Shown one piece after another: positions 26,858-35,479 of a stretch of DNA of 64,000 nucleotides. Below the pieces are notes generated by a model. That model saw only the letters and a program-made list of their open reading frames with translations. It ran no database searches and was not told where the DNA came from. Position 1 is the first letter of the stretch; every line of letters starts with the position of its first letter. This DNA comes from Marinobacter changyiensis (GTDB lineage: Bacteria > Pseudomonadota > Gammaproteobacteria > Pseudomonadales > Oleiphilaceae), in the NCBI RefSeq assembly GCF_009193265.1, contig NZ_VZZZ01000003.1, positions 248,001 to 312,000 on the forward strand, in the 5' to 3' direction. The position numbers were made by a program, and so were the translations under genes.

Positions 26858-26974
26858 TCTAAAGTTAAACCATTACAACTCAGCAAAAGGTGTTTGGCAA
26901 TCGAGCATTAAATACCCCGAAAAGTGATTCGCTGACGTTTTTGTTCGTATCTTTTGACACAGTTATCCATAGGC

Positions 26975-27850
26975 ATGGAACGAATGGCAGCAGATACAAT
27001 TGATGTTTCAACTGCGTGGCAACTCATTCAGGAGTCGGTTAACCGTCAGAACACCACTCTGGTCCTGCCCGGCACGGGACAATCTGCCCTGACACTTGGC
27101 GCCAGATCGGAGTGGCATTTATGCCTGCCCGCCACCGATGCTGCGAAGGGTCTTTTCACTTTGTTCCTGCCTCTTTGCCGACCCGTCAGTGCCCTCCGAA
27201 ATCAGCATGTTGTCGCTCAGCTGGGTCAAAGTCTCGATGGTCGCACGGCCACTAAATGCGGCGCCTGTCAGCTGATCAACGGTGTTGATGGCATTGCCCA
27301 CCTTCATCGCATCAGAGCCCTGTCGGATGCCGTGGTGGTGGGCGCCGGTACGGCCACTGCGGACAACCCGCAGCTTACCGTTCGCAAGGTTGAGGGTGTG
27401 AACCCGGTGCGGGTGGTCATTGATCCAAGAAAACGCGTGCCCGAAGGCCATCACCTGTTTACCGACGAACAAGCCCCAACACTGCGACTTGTGAGCGGCA
27501 CGTTTGCACCCGGGTCAAAACTGTTGCCAACAAAAGGCGTCACCGAAGTGCCTTGCCTGCCCCCGGCCGGTCAGCCTGGTGATCCCGCCCTGATATTGTC
27601 AGTGCTGGCGTCCTTCGGACTGAAGCGGGTGTTTATCGAAGGTGGCGGACTGACCGTCTCCAGTTTTCTGAAAGCCCGTTTGCTCAACCGCCTGCATGTC
27701 ATGGTCGCCCCGATGATTATTGGTAGCGGCCAGCCTGCGTTTTCACTACCGGAAATCGATTCGATTGATCAGGCTTTGCGACCTGCGGCCACCATGGTCA
27801 ACCTTGGTTCGGATATGTTGTTTGATCTGAACTTTGACCAACCCTGCTAG
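26975..27850 (+). CDS. RibD C-terminal-type reductase
   Basis: A protein of 291 aa (ATG at 26975; a second ATG three codons on is possible). The C-terminal 200 residues match the pyrimidine reductase domain of RibD: VVAQLGQSLDGRTAT, LRALSD-like IRALSDAVVVGAGTATADNP, NPVRVVIDPRKRVP and VFIEGGGLTVSSFLKARLLN. The zinc deaminase domain of RibD is absent. The first 85 residues are unlike known domains. In riboflavin synthesis the domain reduces a ribosylamino-pyrimidine with NADPH; here the setting, next to a pterin-synthase-like protein, suggests a related heterocycle. Its end overlaps the converging membrane-protein gene by 53 bp. Confidence 0.88.
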   Translation: MERMAADTIDVSTAWQLIQESVNRQNTTLVLPGTGQSALTLGARSEWHLCLPATDAAKGLFTLFLPLCRPVSALRNQHVVAQLGQSLDGRTATKCGACQLINGVDGIAHLHRIRALSDAVVVGAGTATADNPQLTVRKVEGVNPVRVVIDPRKRVPEGHHLFTDEQAPTLRLVSGTFAPGSKLLPTKGVTEVPCLPPAGQPGDPALILSVLASFGLKRVFIEGGGLTVSSFLKARLLNRLHVMVAPMIIGSGQPAFSLPEIDSIDQALRPAATMVNLGSDMLFDLNFDQPC

Positions 27851-28781
27851 CCCCGGCAATCAAGACCCCCGCGCCTGGCAAGCTGGATACCAGAACCAGC
27901 AGGCCATACGCAACGCTCAACGCGACCCCCTGCTCTGCAGGCAGGCCTGCCAAGGGCCACAACAGGGCCGCCGCCCCCTCGCGCACGCCCCAGCCCGCAA
28001 TCGTAACCGGCAACATCATGGCCAACAGCAAGCCTGCACTCAGGGGCAGCAGGTGGTGCAGCTCCATAGTCGCCCCTGGCGACGCTCTGAGGTCCTGACC
28101 CTGAGCCAATATTGCAAAAACTGCCAGATAGGTAGCCACTACCAGCACTGAGCTGACGAGCTGGATCAGCACTGAGGAGCGATTAAACAACGAGAGCCTG
28201 AGTGCCTTTGCGCCGTGCCCGGCGAAGCGTGCAAGTGGCCTACGGTAAACCATCCCGGCTGCCACCAGTATCAGCACAGCCAGTATCAACACCGGCAATG
28301 ATGCACTGGTGCTCACAGTTCGAGAAACCAATCCGGCGCTAACGTCCGCAAACGGCCAGAATGCAACCAACAAGATCCCGGTGACCAGCGTCAATGCCAG
28401 CTGCCCGGAAAGCCGCTCAATCATTACCGCGTGCAGGGCGGAAGTGCGGGCGTTGGCATCCGTGCCATGGCGCAAGGCACGGTTAACGTCTCCCAGTACA
28501 CCCCCAGGCAAGACCTGATTGATAAAGGTAGCCAGATAATATTCGGAGACTGCTTTGGAGAAGGGTAATTCGAGGTTCAGGCGCAAGGCAGTGTAACGCC
28601 AGCGCCATGCTGATAATCCTACCTGTACGATGGTTACCGCCAGAGCTGCAACCCAGAATGCCGGGTCAATCATCGCCAACTGACTAACAATGGTTTTGCT
28701 GTCCAACGACGTGATAACAATGCCCAGCAACAACGCGGTGATCAGCCAGCGCATAACGGGGTGCGACAACCAGCGTGGCAT
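27798..28781 (-). CDS. LPG-synthase-TM/UPF0104 family membrane protein (flippase-like)
   Basis: A protein of 327 aa starting MPRWLSHPVMRWLITALLLG. The ATG lies four bases after the stop of the glycosyltransferase fusion gene. About eight hydrophobic segments are visible, with YYLATFINQVLPGGVLGDVN near 95-114 and MMLPVTIAGWGVREGAAALL near 265, both hallmarks of the family (AglD and the flippase part of MprF). Such proteins are thought to move lipid-linked molecules across the inner membrane. It is the last gene of the leftward cluster from 32186. The substrate is unknown. Confidence 0.88.
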   Translation of the reverse strand: MPRWLSHPVMRWLITALLLGIVITSLDSKTIVSQLAMIDPAFWVAALAVTIVQVGLSAWRWRYTALRLNLELPFSKAVSEYYLATFINQVLPGGVLGDVNRALRHGTDANARTSALHAVMIERLSGQLALTLVTGILLVAFWPFADVSAGLVSRTVSTSASLPVLILAVLILVAAGMVYRRPLARFAGHGAKALRLSLFNRSSVLIQLVSSVLVVATYLAVFAILAQGQDLRASPGATMELHHLLPLSAGLLLAMMLPVTIAGWGVREGAAALLWPLAGLPAEQGVALSVAYGLLVLVSSLPGAGVLIAGASRVGQSSDQTTYPNQG

Positions 28782-28785
28782 CGCG

Positions 28786-30687
28786 TCAGTGCCCCGGCAG
28801 CGCAAGCAGGTCCCGGTGATGCACCGAAACCACCAGATCACCCCTGGTGATGGACAGGGTGCGATCTTCAAACCACTGCCGGATGCGACCGGCATACTCC
28901 GGCATCTGCTCCACAGCCGCATCCCGATAGCCCTTGAGCAAGGCGAGCTGCAGACACTGGTGATCTGACCCCAGCCGCCACACGCTGGAGGCCTCGCTGA
29001 CAACGGCCCCGCGAGCCTTCATCAATCGCTCCAGAATACTGGCGGCCTCGGGGCCCAATGCCTGCCCTAGTCCCTTGTCCCGAGCCTGGTGGGCATTGAG
29101 GGCCTGTTGAATCAATTCGTCATCGGGGTGGGCCAGGTTACAGCCGAATTCACCGGCGTAGGACAGCACGATCAATAAGGCCGTGTGGCGGGCGATGACG
29201 GCGTCAGCCAAGGCCTCGAGCCACGGCTCCGACACCAGATCGATCAGTGCCGAGGCCGTCACCAGATCAACATTCTGAGGTAACACCTCGCTCAGGTTCG
29301 TGGCAGTCAGCCGAACCAGCTGATAATCCGCATGAACAGTCGACGCGCTCTGAGGAAGATGCTTGATGGCGTGAGTCAGCAACCGTTCATCCTGGTCCAG
29401 CAGCAACCAACGTTGGGGAACAGCCAGTCGGGGGGCAAGGTAACGGCAATTCGACCCGGAACCGGACCCCAGGTCAACGATCTCGACCGCCCGTCCGGAC
29501 TCATTAAAGCGATGACTTAACCAATCCGCCAGCTGACTGGTGAGGGTAACGTCCCGGGCTTCATGGTCAGCACTTTCCCGCAAGGCCAGCCAGTCACCAT
29601 CAAAAACACTGTGGTCAAGAGCAGGTTGTAAGAGCGCTTCGACCGCCGTTTTGAATGCTGTCCCGGCCTGCAGCCAGGAAGTCAGTTGTAGCCTGGAAGC
29701 TCGGGCGTGATTCCGAGCTTGCAAAAGTGAATCACGCTCTGCGATCCAGGACTTCAGGCAGCTCTCCAGGTCAGCCACCTGCCCTGCCACGTACTGTTTT
29801 ATACCTGGCCGGTCAGCGGTTTGAGCCAGCGCACCGCCGTCCGAGGATATCACCGGCAGGGCCCGAGCCAATGCTTCGTCAATCACCATGCCGTAACCTT
29901 CAAACAAGGACGGCAGGACAAATATATCCGCCCTGTCAAAACTCCGGGCCAGCTCTTTATCGTCCATTTCTCCGGCCAGGACGATGCGGTCCTGCAGATC
30001 CAATTGCTCAATCTGTGACTGCAAATCCCGGGCGTATTCCGGGGCCCGGTCAGGAGATCCCGCCAGCGTGCATTGCCAGGGCAGTTTTTTTATTGCTGCG
30101 AGAGCTGACACCAATTGATCCTGGGCTTTTCTGGGTGACAGCGTGCCGACTGAGAACAACTGAACCGGACGGTGCGCTTCCGTGGCGGCCAACGCAGGTG
30201 CCTCGGGGAAGACATCGACACCGGGCTCGACGGTCTGGATCCGATCAGCGGCCACGTCGTACCGGACCAATTCCTGAACGGTAAAATGACTGGTTGTTAT
30301 AACCCCCTCGACATGACCCAGGGCAGCCTTCTCGCTGGCGAACAGGCCTTGCCGTGACTCTTCATCCAGGCCGGTTTCATCGGCCAGGGGGTGATGCACA
30401 AGTGCTATCAGATGCAATCGACCGGCATGCTTTGCCAGGGTCTCAGGCAACCCGCCCATAGCCAGCCCGTCTAGAATGGCAACAGAGTGTTCAGGTAGCG
30501 CCTGCAACGTGTTGTCCATCGATCGGGCGGCCACCGCATCAGTTTCCGGAAATCGGCCCTCCAGGCCGATCAGGTCTACCGATTGCCCCATATCCAGAAG
30601 CGCCGACACTATGCGGCGCACGTAGGTGTAACCGCCGGTTCGTTGATCGGGGGTGCCGGGTACTATGAACGTCCAGGGCTGGGTCAT
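28786..30687 (-). CDS. Glycosyltransferase family 4 - SAM methyltransferase fusion
   Basis: A protein of 633 aa; ATG at 30687 with AAAGG upstream. Residues 1-350 are a GT-B glycosyltransferase: PGTPDQRTGGYTYVRRIV at the N-terminus, the SVGTLSPRKAQDQLVSAL donor-domain block and FVLPSLFEGYGMVIDEALAR with the E-x7-E type signature. Residues about 385-633 are a class I methyltransferase with VEIVDLGSGSGSNCRYLAP (SAM motif I) and LLLDQDERLLTHA. The two activities in one chain suggest a sugar is added and the product is methylated. It starts 13 bp after the PTPS-like gene. Confidence 0.9.
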   Translation of the reverse strand: MTQPWTFIVPGTPDQRTGGYTYVRRIVSALLDMGQSVDLIGLEGRFPETDAVAARSMDNTLQALPEHSVAILDGLAMGGLPETLAKHAGRLHLIALVHHPLADETGLDEESRQGLFASEKAALGHVEGVITTSHFTVQELVRYDVAADRIQTVEPGVDVFPEAPALAATEAHRPVQLFSVGTLSPRKAQDQLVSALAAIKKLPWQCTLAGSPDRAPEYARDLQSQIEQLDLQDRIVLAGEMDDKELARSFDRADIFVLPSLFEGYGMVIDEALARALPVISSDGGALAQTADRPGIKQYVAGQVADLESCLKSWIAERDSLLQARNHARASRLQLTSWLQAGTAFKTAVEALLQPALDHSVFDGDWLALRESADHEARDVTLTSQLADWLSHRFNESGRAVEIVDLGSGSGSNCRYLAPRLAVPQRWLLLDQDERLLTHAIKHLPQSASTVHADYQLVRLTATNLSEVLPQNVDLVTASALIDLVSEPWLEALADAVIARHTALLIVLSYAGEFGCNLAHPDDELIQQALNAHQARDKGLGQALGPEAASILERLMKARGAVVSEASSVWRLGSDHQCLQLALLKGYRDAAVEQMPEYAGRIRQWFEDRTLSITRGDLVVSVHHRDLLALPGH

Positions 30688-30700
30688 GAGAATGCCTTTG

Positions 30701-31099
30701 TCAGAGCTCGCTCCGGTAACTTGCCCAGGCAACATGGGATTCGCCAAGTGTGACTTTCAGTGCACTCAGGCCCTTGCCGGTTGCCCCGAGAGCGTTGGCC
30801 TTGATGGCTGCTTTCATGCGGTCAAACACCACCTTTGCCATCACTTCGGTGGTGGTATTGCGGCCCGCCAGGGCCGGCAGTTCATCCAGATTCTTCATGT
30901 TGAACTCAGCCAGGATCGTTTTGAGCTGTTCGCTGGCGAGGCCGATATCAACGATCAGGTCGTCCTGGTCCAGAGCCTCCCGCTCAAAGCTCACATCTAC
31001 TACATAGGTGGCGCCATGTAGGGCCTGAGCCGGGCCGAAAATTTCGCCCTTGAAGCTGTGGGCGATCATCATGTGGTCTCTTACGGTCAAACTGTACAT
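30701..31099 (-). CDS. PTPS/QueD-like protein lacking most catalytic residues
   Basis: A protein of 132 aa that aligns along its length with 6-pyruvoyl/6-carboxy-tetrahydropterin synthases: AHSFKGEIFGPAQALHGATY, DIGLASEQLKTILAEF, RNTTTEVMAKVVFDRM and LGESHVAWASYR. The two first zinc histidines (14 and 28) are there, but the third is Ala30 (canonical HGH is HGA). The catalytic Cys before HGH is Ala, and the LDH dyad is Phe-Asn-Met. Only the late Glu (GES) stays. So a normal pterin synthase reaction is unlikely. It may bind a pterin or a related compound. It is co-transcribed with the dehydrogenase and the glycosyltransferase fusion. Confidence 0.88.
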   Translation of the reverse strand: MYSLTVRDHMMIAHSFKGEIFGPAQALHGATYVVDVSFEREALDQDDLIVDIGLASEQLKTILAEFNMKNLDELPALAGRNTTTEVMAKVVFDRMKAAIKANALGATGKGLSALKVTLGESHVAWASYRSEL

Positions 31100-31145
31100 A
31101 GTGGCTCCTGCTAAATAGTGATCCCGGCTGAATGGTGGTTTTTGG

Positions 31146-32186
31146 TTAATTAACCGCGGTTGCCGGTGGATAAATGATTCGATGGCAAAGCTCTGAACTG
31201 CCCGCCTGGCTCAATACGGCCATGGTTTGGGGCAACTCCTCAAACTGGCTCTCGCCGCTGATCAGGGCATCCAGGGCCGGGTCGGACAGCAAGGACAGCG
31301 CCAGTGACAGTCGGTCCCGATAGTGCCAGCGGGGAGCCTGGGCCGGGCTGATACTGCCAACCTGACTGGAACGAAGTGTCAAACGGCGCGCATGAAAAGC
31401 CCGCCCCAAAGGCAGAGTTACGTTCTGGTCGCCGAACCAGCTCATCTCGATAATCCGCCCTTCCTGGCCGGCCAGCTTCAGGGCGGTAACCAGCCCGTCC
31501 GGATGACCGCTGGCATGGATCACCAGGTCGTGATCCTGCAGGTCGGTCCGGGTCGCAAATCTGACGCCGAGGGAATCGAGCAATGGCAGGCGCTCGGCAT
31601 TGATATCAATAGCCGTCACCCGGGTGCCCGGAATTTTGTTGGCAAGGTACGCCATCAGCGTTCCCACCACACCACAACCCACCACGGCAATACGATCACC
31701 GACTCGGGGTGATGCATCCCAAAGGCCGTTTACGGCAGTCTCCATGTTGGCTGCCAGCACGGCGCGATGAGCCGGCACGTCGTCGGGTAGCGGAAGGACA
31801 GCGTCCGCTGGTACCCGGTAGCGGGTTTGATGGGAATAAAGACAGAACACCATTTTACCGAGCAAAGAAACGGGGCCGGCGATCACCTTACCCGCATTGG
31901 CATAGCCATGGCGTACCGGATACGGAAACTCTCCGGCCTGGAAGGGGGCGCGCATTCGATGGTATTCGCTTTCCGGCACTTTGTTGAGAAAGACCAGGCT
32001 CTCTGTGCCCCGACTGACACCGGAATAATGGGTTTCCACCTCGACCATCTCGGAGTCCGTGTCTGGTTCGCTGGCTAGTGGTGTTGCCCGAATTTCTCCG
32101 GCGGCAGCCCCCGTAACCCAGAAGGCCTCTGGGGTATGGGTTGGGGTAAGTGCCGTGGTCTGTTCAGCGTGTGCTTTTGACATCAA
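31146..32186 (-). CDS. MDR-family dehydrogenase (BchC-like)
   Basis: A protein of 346 aa with the medium-chain dehydrogenase layout: an N-terminal GroES-like domain (HYSGVSRGTESLVF, near residue 55) and a nucleotide-binding Rossmann domain (GDRIAVVGCGVVGTLMAYLA near 160-180, then VTAIDINAERL). The SRGTE stretch is as in BchC-type proteins and replaces the zinc-binding CGSD, so a catalytic zinc is unlikely. The acidic end of the second strand (AIDIN) favours NAD. It leads the leftward cluster; the start faces the CDP-alcohol phosphatidyltransferase. Its reaction within the cluster is unknown. Confidence 0.87.
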   Translation of the reverse strand: MMSKAHAEQTTALTPTHTPEAFWVTGAAAGEIRATPLASEPDTDSEMVEVETHYSGVSRGTESLVFLNKVPESEYHRMRAPFQAGEFPYPVRHGYANAGKVIAGPVSLLGKMVFCLYSHQTRYRVPADAVLPLPDDVPAHRAVLAANMETAVNGLWDASPRVGDRIAVVGCGVVGTLMAYLANKIPGTRVTAIDINAERLPLLDSLGVRFATRTDLQDHDLVIHASGHPDGLVTALKLAGQEGRIIEMSWFGDQNVTLPLGRAFHARRLTLRSSQVGSISPAQAPRWHYRDRLSLALSLLSDPALDALISGESQFEELPQTMAVLSQAGSSELCHRIIYPPATAVN

Positions 32187-32302
32187 GCCTCCCTTGCTTA
32201 CGAATTTGCAGTTACCAGCCCATCTGTTCGAAGGCGCAGGCCGTAAAATCTTTGTAGTCAGTGCCGCTATACTACCCCAATAGCTTACGTGCAGAGGCCG
32301 GA

Positions 32303-33097
32303 ATGGATTCTATTAGGATCAGGACAGATGCGAATTGTCAGCGTGCCAATCTGGTGCCGGAATTAAGTATCGGCCTGGTACTGGTATTTGCCTTCCTGTT
32401 TTTGGCTGATTTTGCGTTCATCGGCGACGTCTCCGTTAAATTAACGGTCTACGGCCTTGCGGCAATCTTCTATACCATTTTTGCGGTGCTCGTCCTTAAG
32501 GGCTGGCAGACGGGACCAGCCTATCGGGACTTTGGCTGGGCCAATCGCGTCACGCTGTTGCGTGGCGCCCTGACCGTTACGCTCGCTACGCTGGCCTGGT
32601 TTCCGGATATTCTGTCCGAAGTGGCCTGGCCTTTCGCCCTGACAGGCCTGGCCATTCTGCTGCTGGACGGTGTTGATGGCGCCATCGCTCGTCGGTCAGG
32701 TTTCAAGAGCGATTTTGGCGCACGGTTTGACATGGAGCTGGACGCCCTGCTGATTGTCGTTTTATGTATTGCACTTATTAATCTCGACAAAACCGGGCTC
32801 TGGGTGCTGGCCCTGGGCATGATGCGCTATGCTTTTATTATCGTCGGCAGGCTCTGGCCTGTGCTGCAGTTACCGCTGCCAGAGAGTTTCCGGCGCAAAA
32901 CCGTGTGTGTCTGGCAGATCGCCACACTGATGATTGCGATATTGCCGATGGTCAGCGTTGAATTTGCCTTCTGGACACTGGCGTTGGCACTGGTTCTGCT
33001 GGTGTACTCGTTTGCGGTAGATACTGCCTGCCTGGTGCGTCATAGACGTTCGAACATAAGCCAGAATACCGACTCACAAACAAGGAGCGCAACATGA
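32303..33097 (+). CDS. CDP-alcohol phosphatidyltransferase family protein
   Basis: A protein of 264 aa with GAGG before the ATG at 32303. It has six or more membrane segments and a full family signature: DGVDGAIARRSGFKSDFGAR followed by FDMELD, giving the D-x2-D-G-x2-A-R ... G-x3-D-x3-D metal site. The enzyme class joins CDP-linked lipids or alcohols to an alcohol acceptor at the inner membrane. It is divergent from the leftward pterin-like cluster and overlaps the YceI gene by four bases. It could make the lipid part of a conjugate whose head is built by the neighbour cluster; that is inference from position. Confidence 0.92.
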   Translation: MDSIRIRTDANCQRANLVPELSIGLVLVFAFLFLADFAFIGDVSVKLTVYGLAAIFYTIFAVLVLKGWQTGPAYRDFGWANRVTLLRGALTVTLATLAWFPDILSEVAWPFALTGLAILLLDGVDGAIARRSGFKSDFGARFDMELDALLIVVLCIALINLDKTGLWVLALGMMRYAFIIVGRLWPVLQLPLPESFRRKTVCVWQIATLMIAILPMVSVEFAFWTLALALVLLVYSFAVDTACLVRHRRSNISQNTDSQTRSAT

Positions 33098-33687
33098 AGT
33101 TCTCCACTGATCTGCTAACCCCGGCAACGCTCGCCACCGTTCTGGCCATGGCCCCGATAACCGCCTCAGCCGAGCCCGCCAGCTATACCATTGATGACGA
33201 ACATTTCTCTATCAGCTTCCAGGTCATGCACCTTGGCTTTGCTAATGTAATCGGGATGTTTACCGAAGCTGAAGGCTCTTTCGAATACGATTCTGAAACC
33301 AACGACATCAGTGCTGGCACGGTCACGATCCAGGCGGACAGCGTCTTCACTAACCACAAGCGAAGGGACAACCATCTGCGTAAAGAGGACTTCCTTTACG
33401 TGGATGAATATCCGGAAATCGTGTTCACAGTGGGTGACTTTGAACCCACCAGCGATAAGACCGGCAAGCTCTCTGGCAACCTGGAACTGCGTGGCGAAAC
33501 CAGACCGGTCACTCTCGATGTCACCTTTAACAAGGCTGCAGAATACCCCTTCGGTCATGAAAAATTCACCGTAGGCATCTCTACCGAGACCACCATAAAA
33601 CGCAGTGAATGGGGCATTACCTATGGTTTGAATATGGTCGACGACGACATAAAGCTGCAATTTGAGCTGGAAGCGATCAAAGACTGA
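33094..33687 (+). CDS. YceI family periplasmic protein
   Basis: A protein of 197 aa with a signal peptide cut near ITASA-EP (residues 1-27). The lipocalin-like barrel has the YceI hallmarks YTIDDEHFSISFQVMHLGFA and VTIQADSVFTNHKRRDNHLR, and a C-terminal EWGITYGLNMVDDDIKLQFE. The family binds polyisoprenoid lipids in its barrel. The start overlaps the phosphatidyltransferase stop (ATGA), which means coupled translation. A lipid-binding periplasmic partner fits that neighbour. Confidence 0.95.
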   Translation: MKFSTDLLTPATLATVLAMAPITASAEPASYTIDDEHFSISFQVMHLGFANVIGMFTEAEGSFEYDSETNDISAGTVTIQADSVFTNHKRRDNHLRKEDFLYVDEYPEIVFTVGDFEPTSDKTGKLSGNLELRGETRPVTLDVTFNKAAEYPFGHEKFTVGISTETTIKRSEWGITYGLNMVDDDIKLQFELEAIKD

Positions 33688-34121
33688 ACAGACATGTGAC
33701 CAGCGTTACAGTTGGTGCTCGTAATTGACCAGACCTCGACTTCGAGGGCTTAGACCCGCCCCGGGTGTCCGGCAATCATCTGGTTATCCCTTTCCGGTTC
33801 GACGCCCGGGAAACCGGCGTTTATACAACAAGCGCGCCTGGTGGCAATGGTGGGGTGCTGGAGACCGATATATTGAAGTGCCGGGCTCTGCCAGCACGGA
33901 TATGTCCCCCCTGGTCTATAACACTCTGAACAACTGATTCTGTAACTACTTGGTGGCCCAGGGACGGGCCATTGGCGAAACAACCCTGCCCCAACGAGCC
34001 CGCCCGGGCCTTGTGCCTGAAACTCTTCGAGCTTCACCTATCGGGAAGTACTTCGCTTGCTATTCATGTTAGGATTTCAGCCTGTCCTGCTGCTTTTACC
34101 TTGTGCCCGGAGCGCCCCTGA
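33688..34121. other. Intergenic stretch without a supported gene
   Basis: No reading frame here has a ribosome site or a recognisable product. A 70-codon frame at 33725-33937 has a composition unlike the neighbours. The stretch could be a decayed gene. I see no terminator after the YceI gene. Confidence 0.5.
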
Positions 34122-35084
34122 ATGGCCATGACTGACGCTCGCAAATCCGACTTGTTATTGCTGGTTTCTACGTTGCTGGCAGCGATCAGCTGGATGTTCT
34201 CCAAAGAGGCCGTACAGTTGATGCCGCCCCTGATGTTTATGGCGGTTCGATTTCTGATGGCCGGGAGCATTCTGGCCCTGTTGGCGCATCGCCACCTGAG
34301 AAGAATGTCGGCGGAGCAACTGATCCAGAGCGTAAGAGTCGGGCTGGTGTTTGGTATCGCCATGAGTTGCTGGGTGACGGGCCTGTTTCTCGGCACCCAT
34401 CTCGGTGAAGGCGCCTTTCTCACCAGCCTGGGCGTGGTGATCGTCCCGATCATCGCCCGGGTGTTGTTCAAGGAGGCGCAACCTGCCAGTACCTGGATTG
34501 CCATTCCCGTTGCCGTGAGTGGCCTGGCGCTGCTTTCGCTGGAAAACGGCTTCCGGCCGGAATTGGGACAACTCTTCTTCATATCCGCGGCCTTTATTTT
34601 TGCGCTCTTTTTCACCCTCAATACTCGCGCCGCCAATAACCGCATGGTGACAAACCGGGCCGGCGAAACCCGCCAAAAAGACCGTGTGCCCGCGCTACCT
34701 CTCACCGCCGTTACGCTTTTGACAGTCGCTCTGGTAACAACGCTGCTCTCTGCCCTGCTGGAACCCTGGACACCGACCCTGAGTGGCCTTTCCATGGCCC
34801 TGGCCTGGTGGGTCACTGCCAGTGCGGTGATCGGCACGGCGGGGCGGTTTCTGGTGCAAACCTATGCCCAGAGCCTCTCCGTCCACAGCCACGGGGTCGT
34901 AATCCTGATTGTTGAACCGGTCTGGGTGGCCCTGTTTGCGGCAGGGTGGTTTGATGAAAGCATGACGGCAACCCAACTTGGTGGCTGCGCCCTGATATTT
35001 GCCGCCCTGCTGATCAACCGCTGGACTGTTGTCAGCAGAGCGATCAGGAGTTGGGTAAAGCATTCGCGAATCGGGGCAAATTAA
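34122..35084 (+). CDS. EamA/DMT family transporter
   Basis: A protein of 320 aa with ten hydrophobic segments in two EamA repeats. The first covers about 8-140 (LLLLVSTLLAAISWMFSKEA, then MPPLMFMAVRFLMAGSILAL), the second about 145-300 (LGQLFFISAAFIFALFFTLN, then VVILIVEPVWVALFAAGWF). The two repeats are joined by a basic loop (RAANNRMVTNRAGETRQKDR) longer than usual. The family exports metabolites or amino acids from the cytoplasm. It stands alone before tRNA-Val. The substrate is unknown. Confidence 0.92.
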   Translation: MAMTDARKSDLLLLVSTLLAAISWMFSKEAVQLMPPLMFMAVRFLMAGSILALLAHRHLRRMSAEQLIQSVRVGLVFGIAMSCWVTGLFLGTHLGEGAFLTSLGVVIVPIIARVLFKEAQPASTWIAIPVAVSGLALLSLENGFRPELGQLFFISAAFIFALFFTLNTRAANNRMVTNRAGETRQKDRVPALPLTAVTLLTVALVTTLLSALLEPWTPTLSGLSMALAWWVTASAVIGTAGRFLVQTYAQSLSVHSHGVVILIVEPVWVALFAAGWFDESMTATQLGGCALIFAALLINRWTVVSRAIRSWVKHSRIGAN

Positions 35085-35104
35085 CCGGAAAATTAATAAA
35101 GTGG

Positions 35105-35133
35105 TTGACCGCCCCGGCCCGGATCAGTATATT
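35105..35133 (+). promoter_or_regulatory. Promoter of tRNA-Val
   Basis: TTGACC and TATATT with a 17-base GC-rich spacer, near-ideal sigma-70 elements. The expected start site is about 12 bases before the mature tRNA. Confidence 0.8.
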
Positions 35134-35151
35134 TCGTCCCCGTCACGGGAT

Positions 35152-35228
<77 letters not shown>

Positions 35229-35259
35229 AATTTTTAACGAAATGAGTCACTTAGAGCTT

Positions 35260-35278
35260 AAGCCCGGTGGCTTTTTTT
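35260..35278 (+). terminator. Terminator downstream of tRNA-Val, inside the element
   Basis: AAGCC-CGGT-GGCTT followed by a T run (TTTTTTT). The element gives the tRNA a new end, since the original one was displaced to 44997. Confidence 0.7.
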
Positions 35279-35302
35279 GTATCTGGCCACATATCACCCT
35301 CT

Positions 35303-35323
35303 CGTGTCACCGATCTGTGACCT
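35303..35323. repeat. Probable integrase arm site, left
   Basis: CGTGTCACCGATCTGTGACC plus T. The same 21 bases, with one mismatch, lie at 44822-44842 at the other end of the element. It holds an inverted GTCAC/GTGAC pair. Confidence 0.7.
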
Positions 35324-35479
35324 CAGAATCAGAACAAAACCGCTCGCATGGATTGCCCAGCGGTAGCGATGCCTGCCCGATGGCGGATCTTGCTAGGGAT
35401 GGTGTTTAAAATAGTCCGCAATTACATAGGCATGGCGTCACAAGCAACCTGTACGCTTGGCAGCTTTGGCCTCGCAGGG

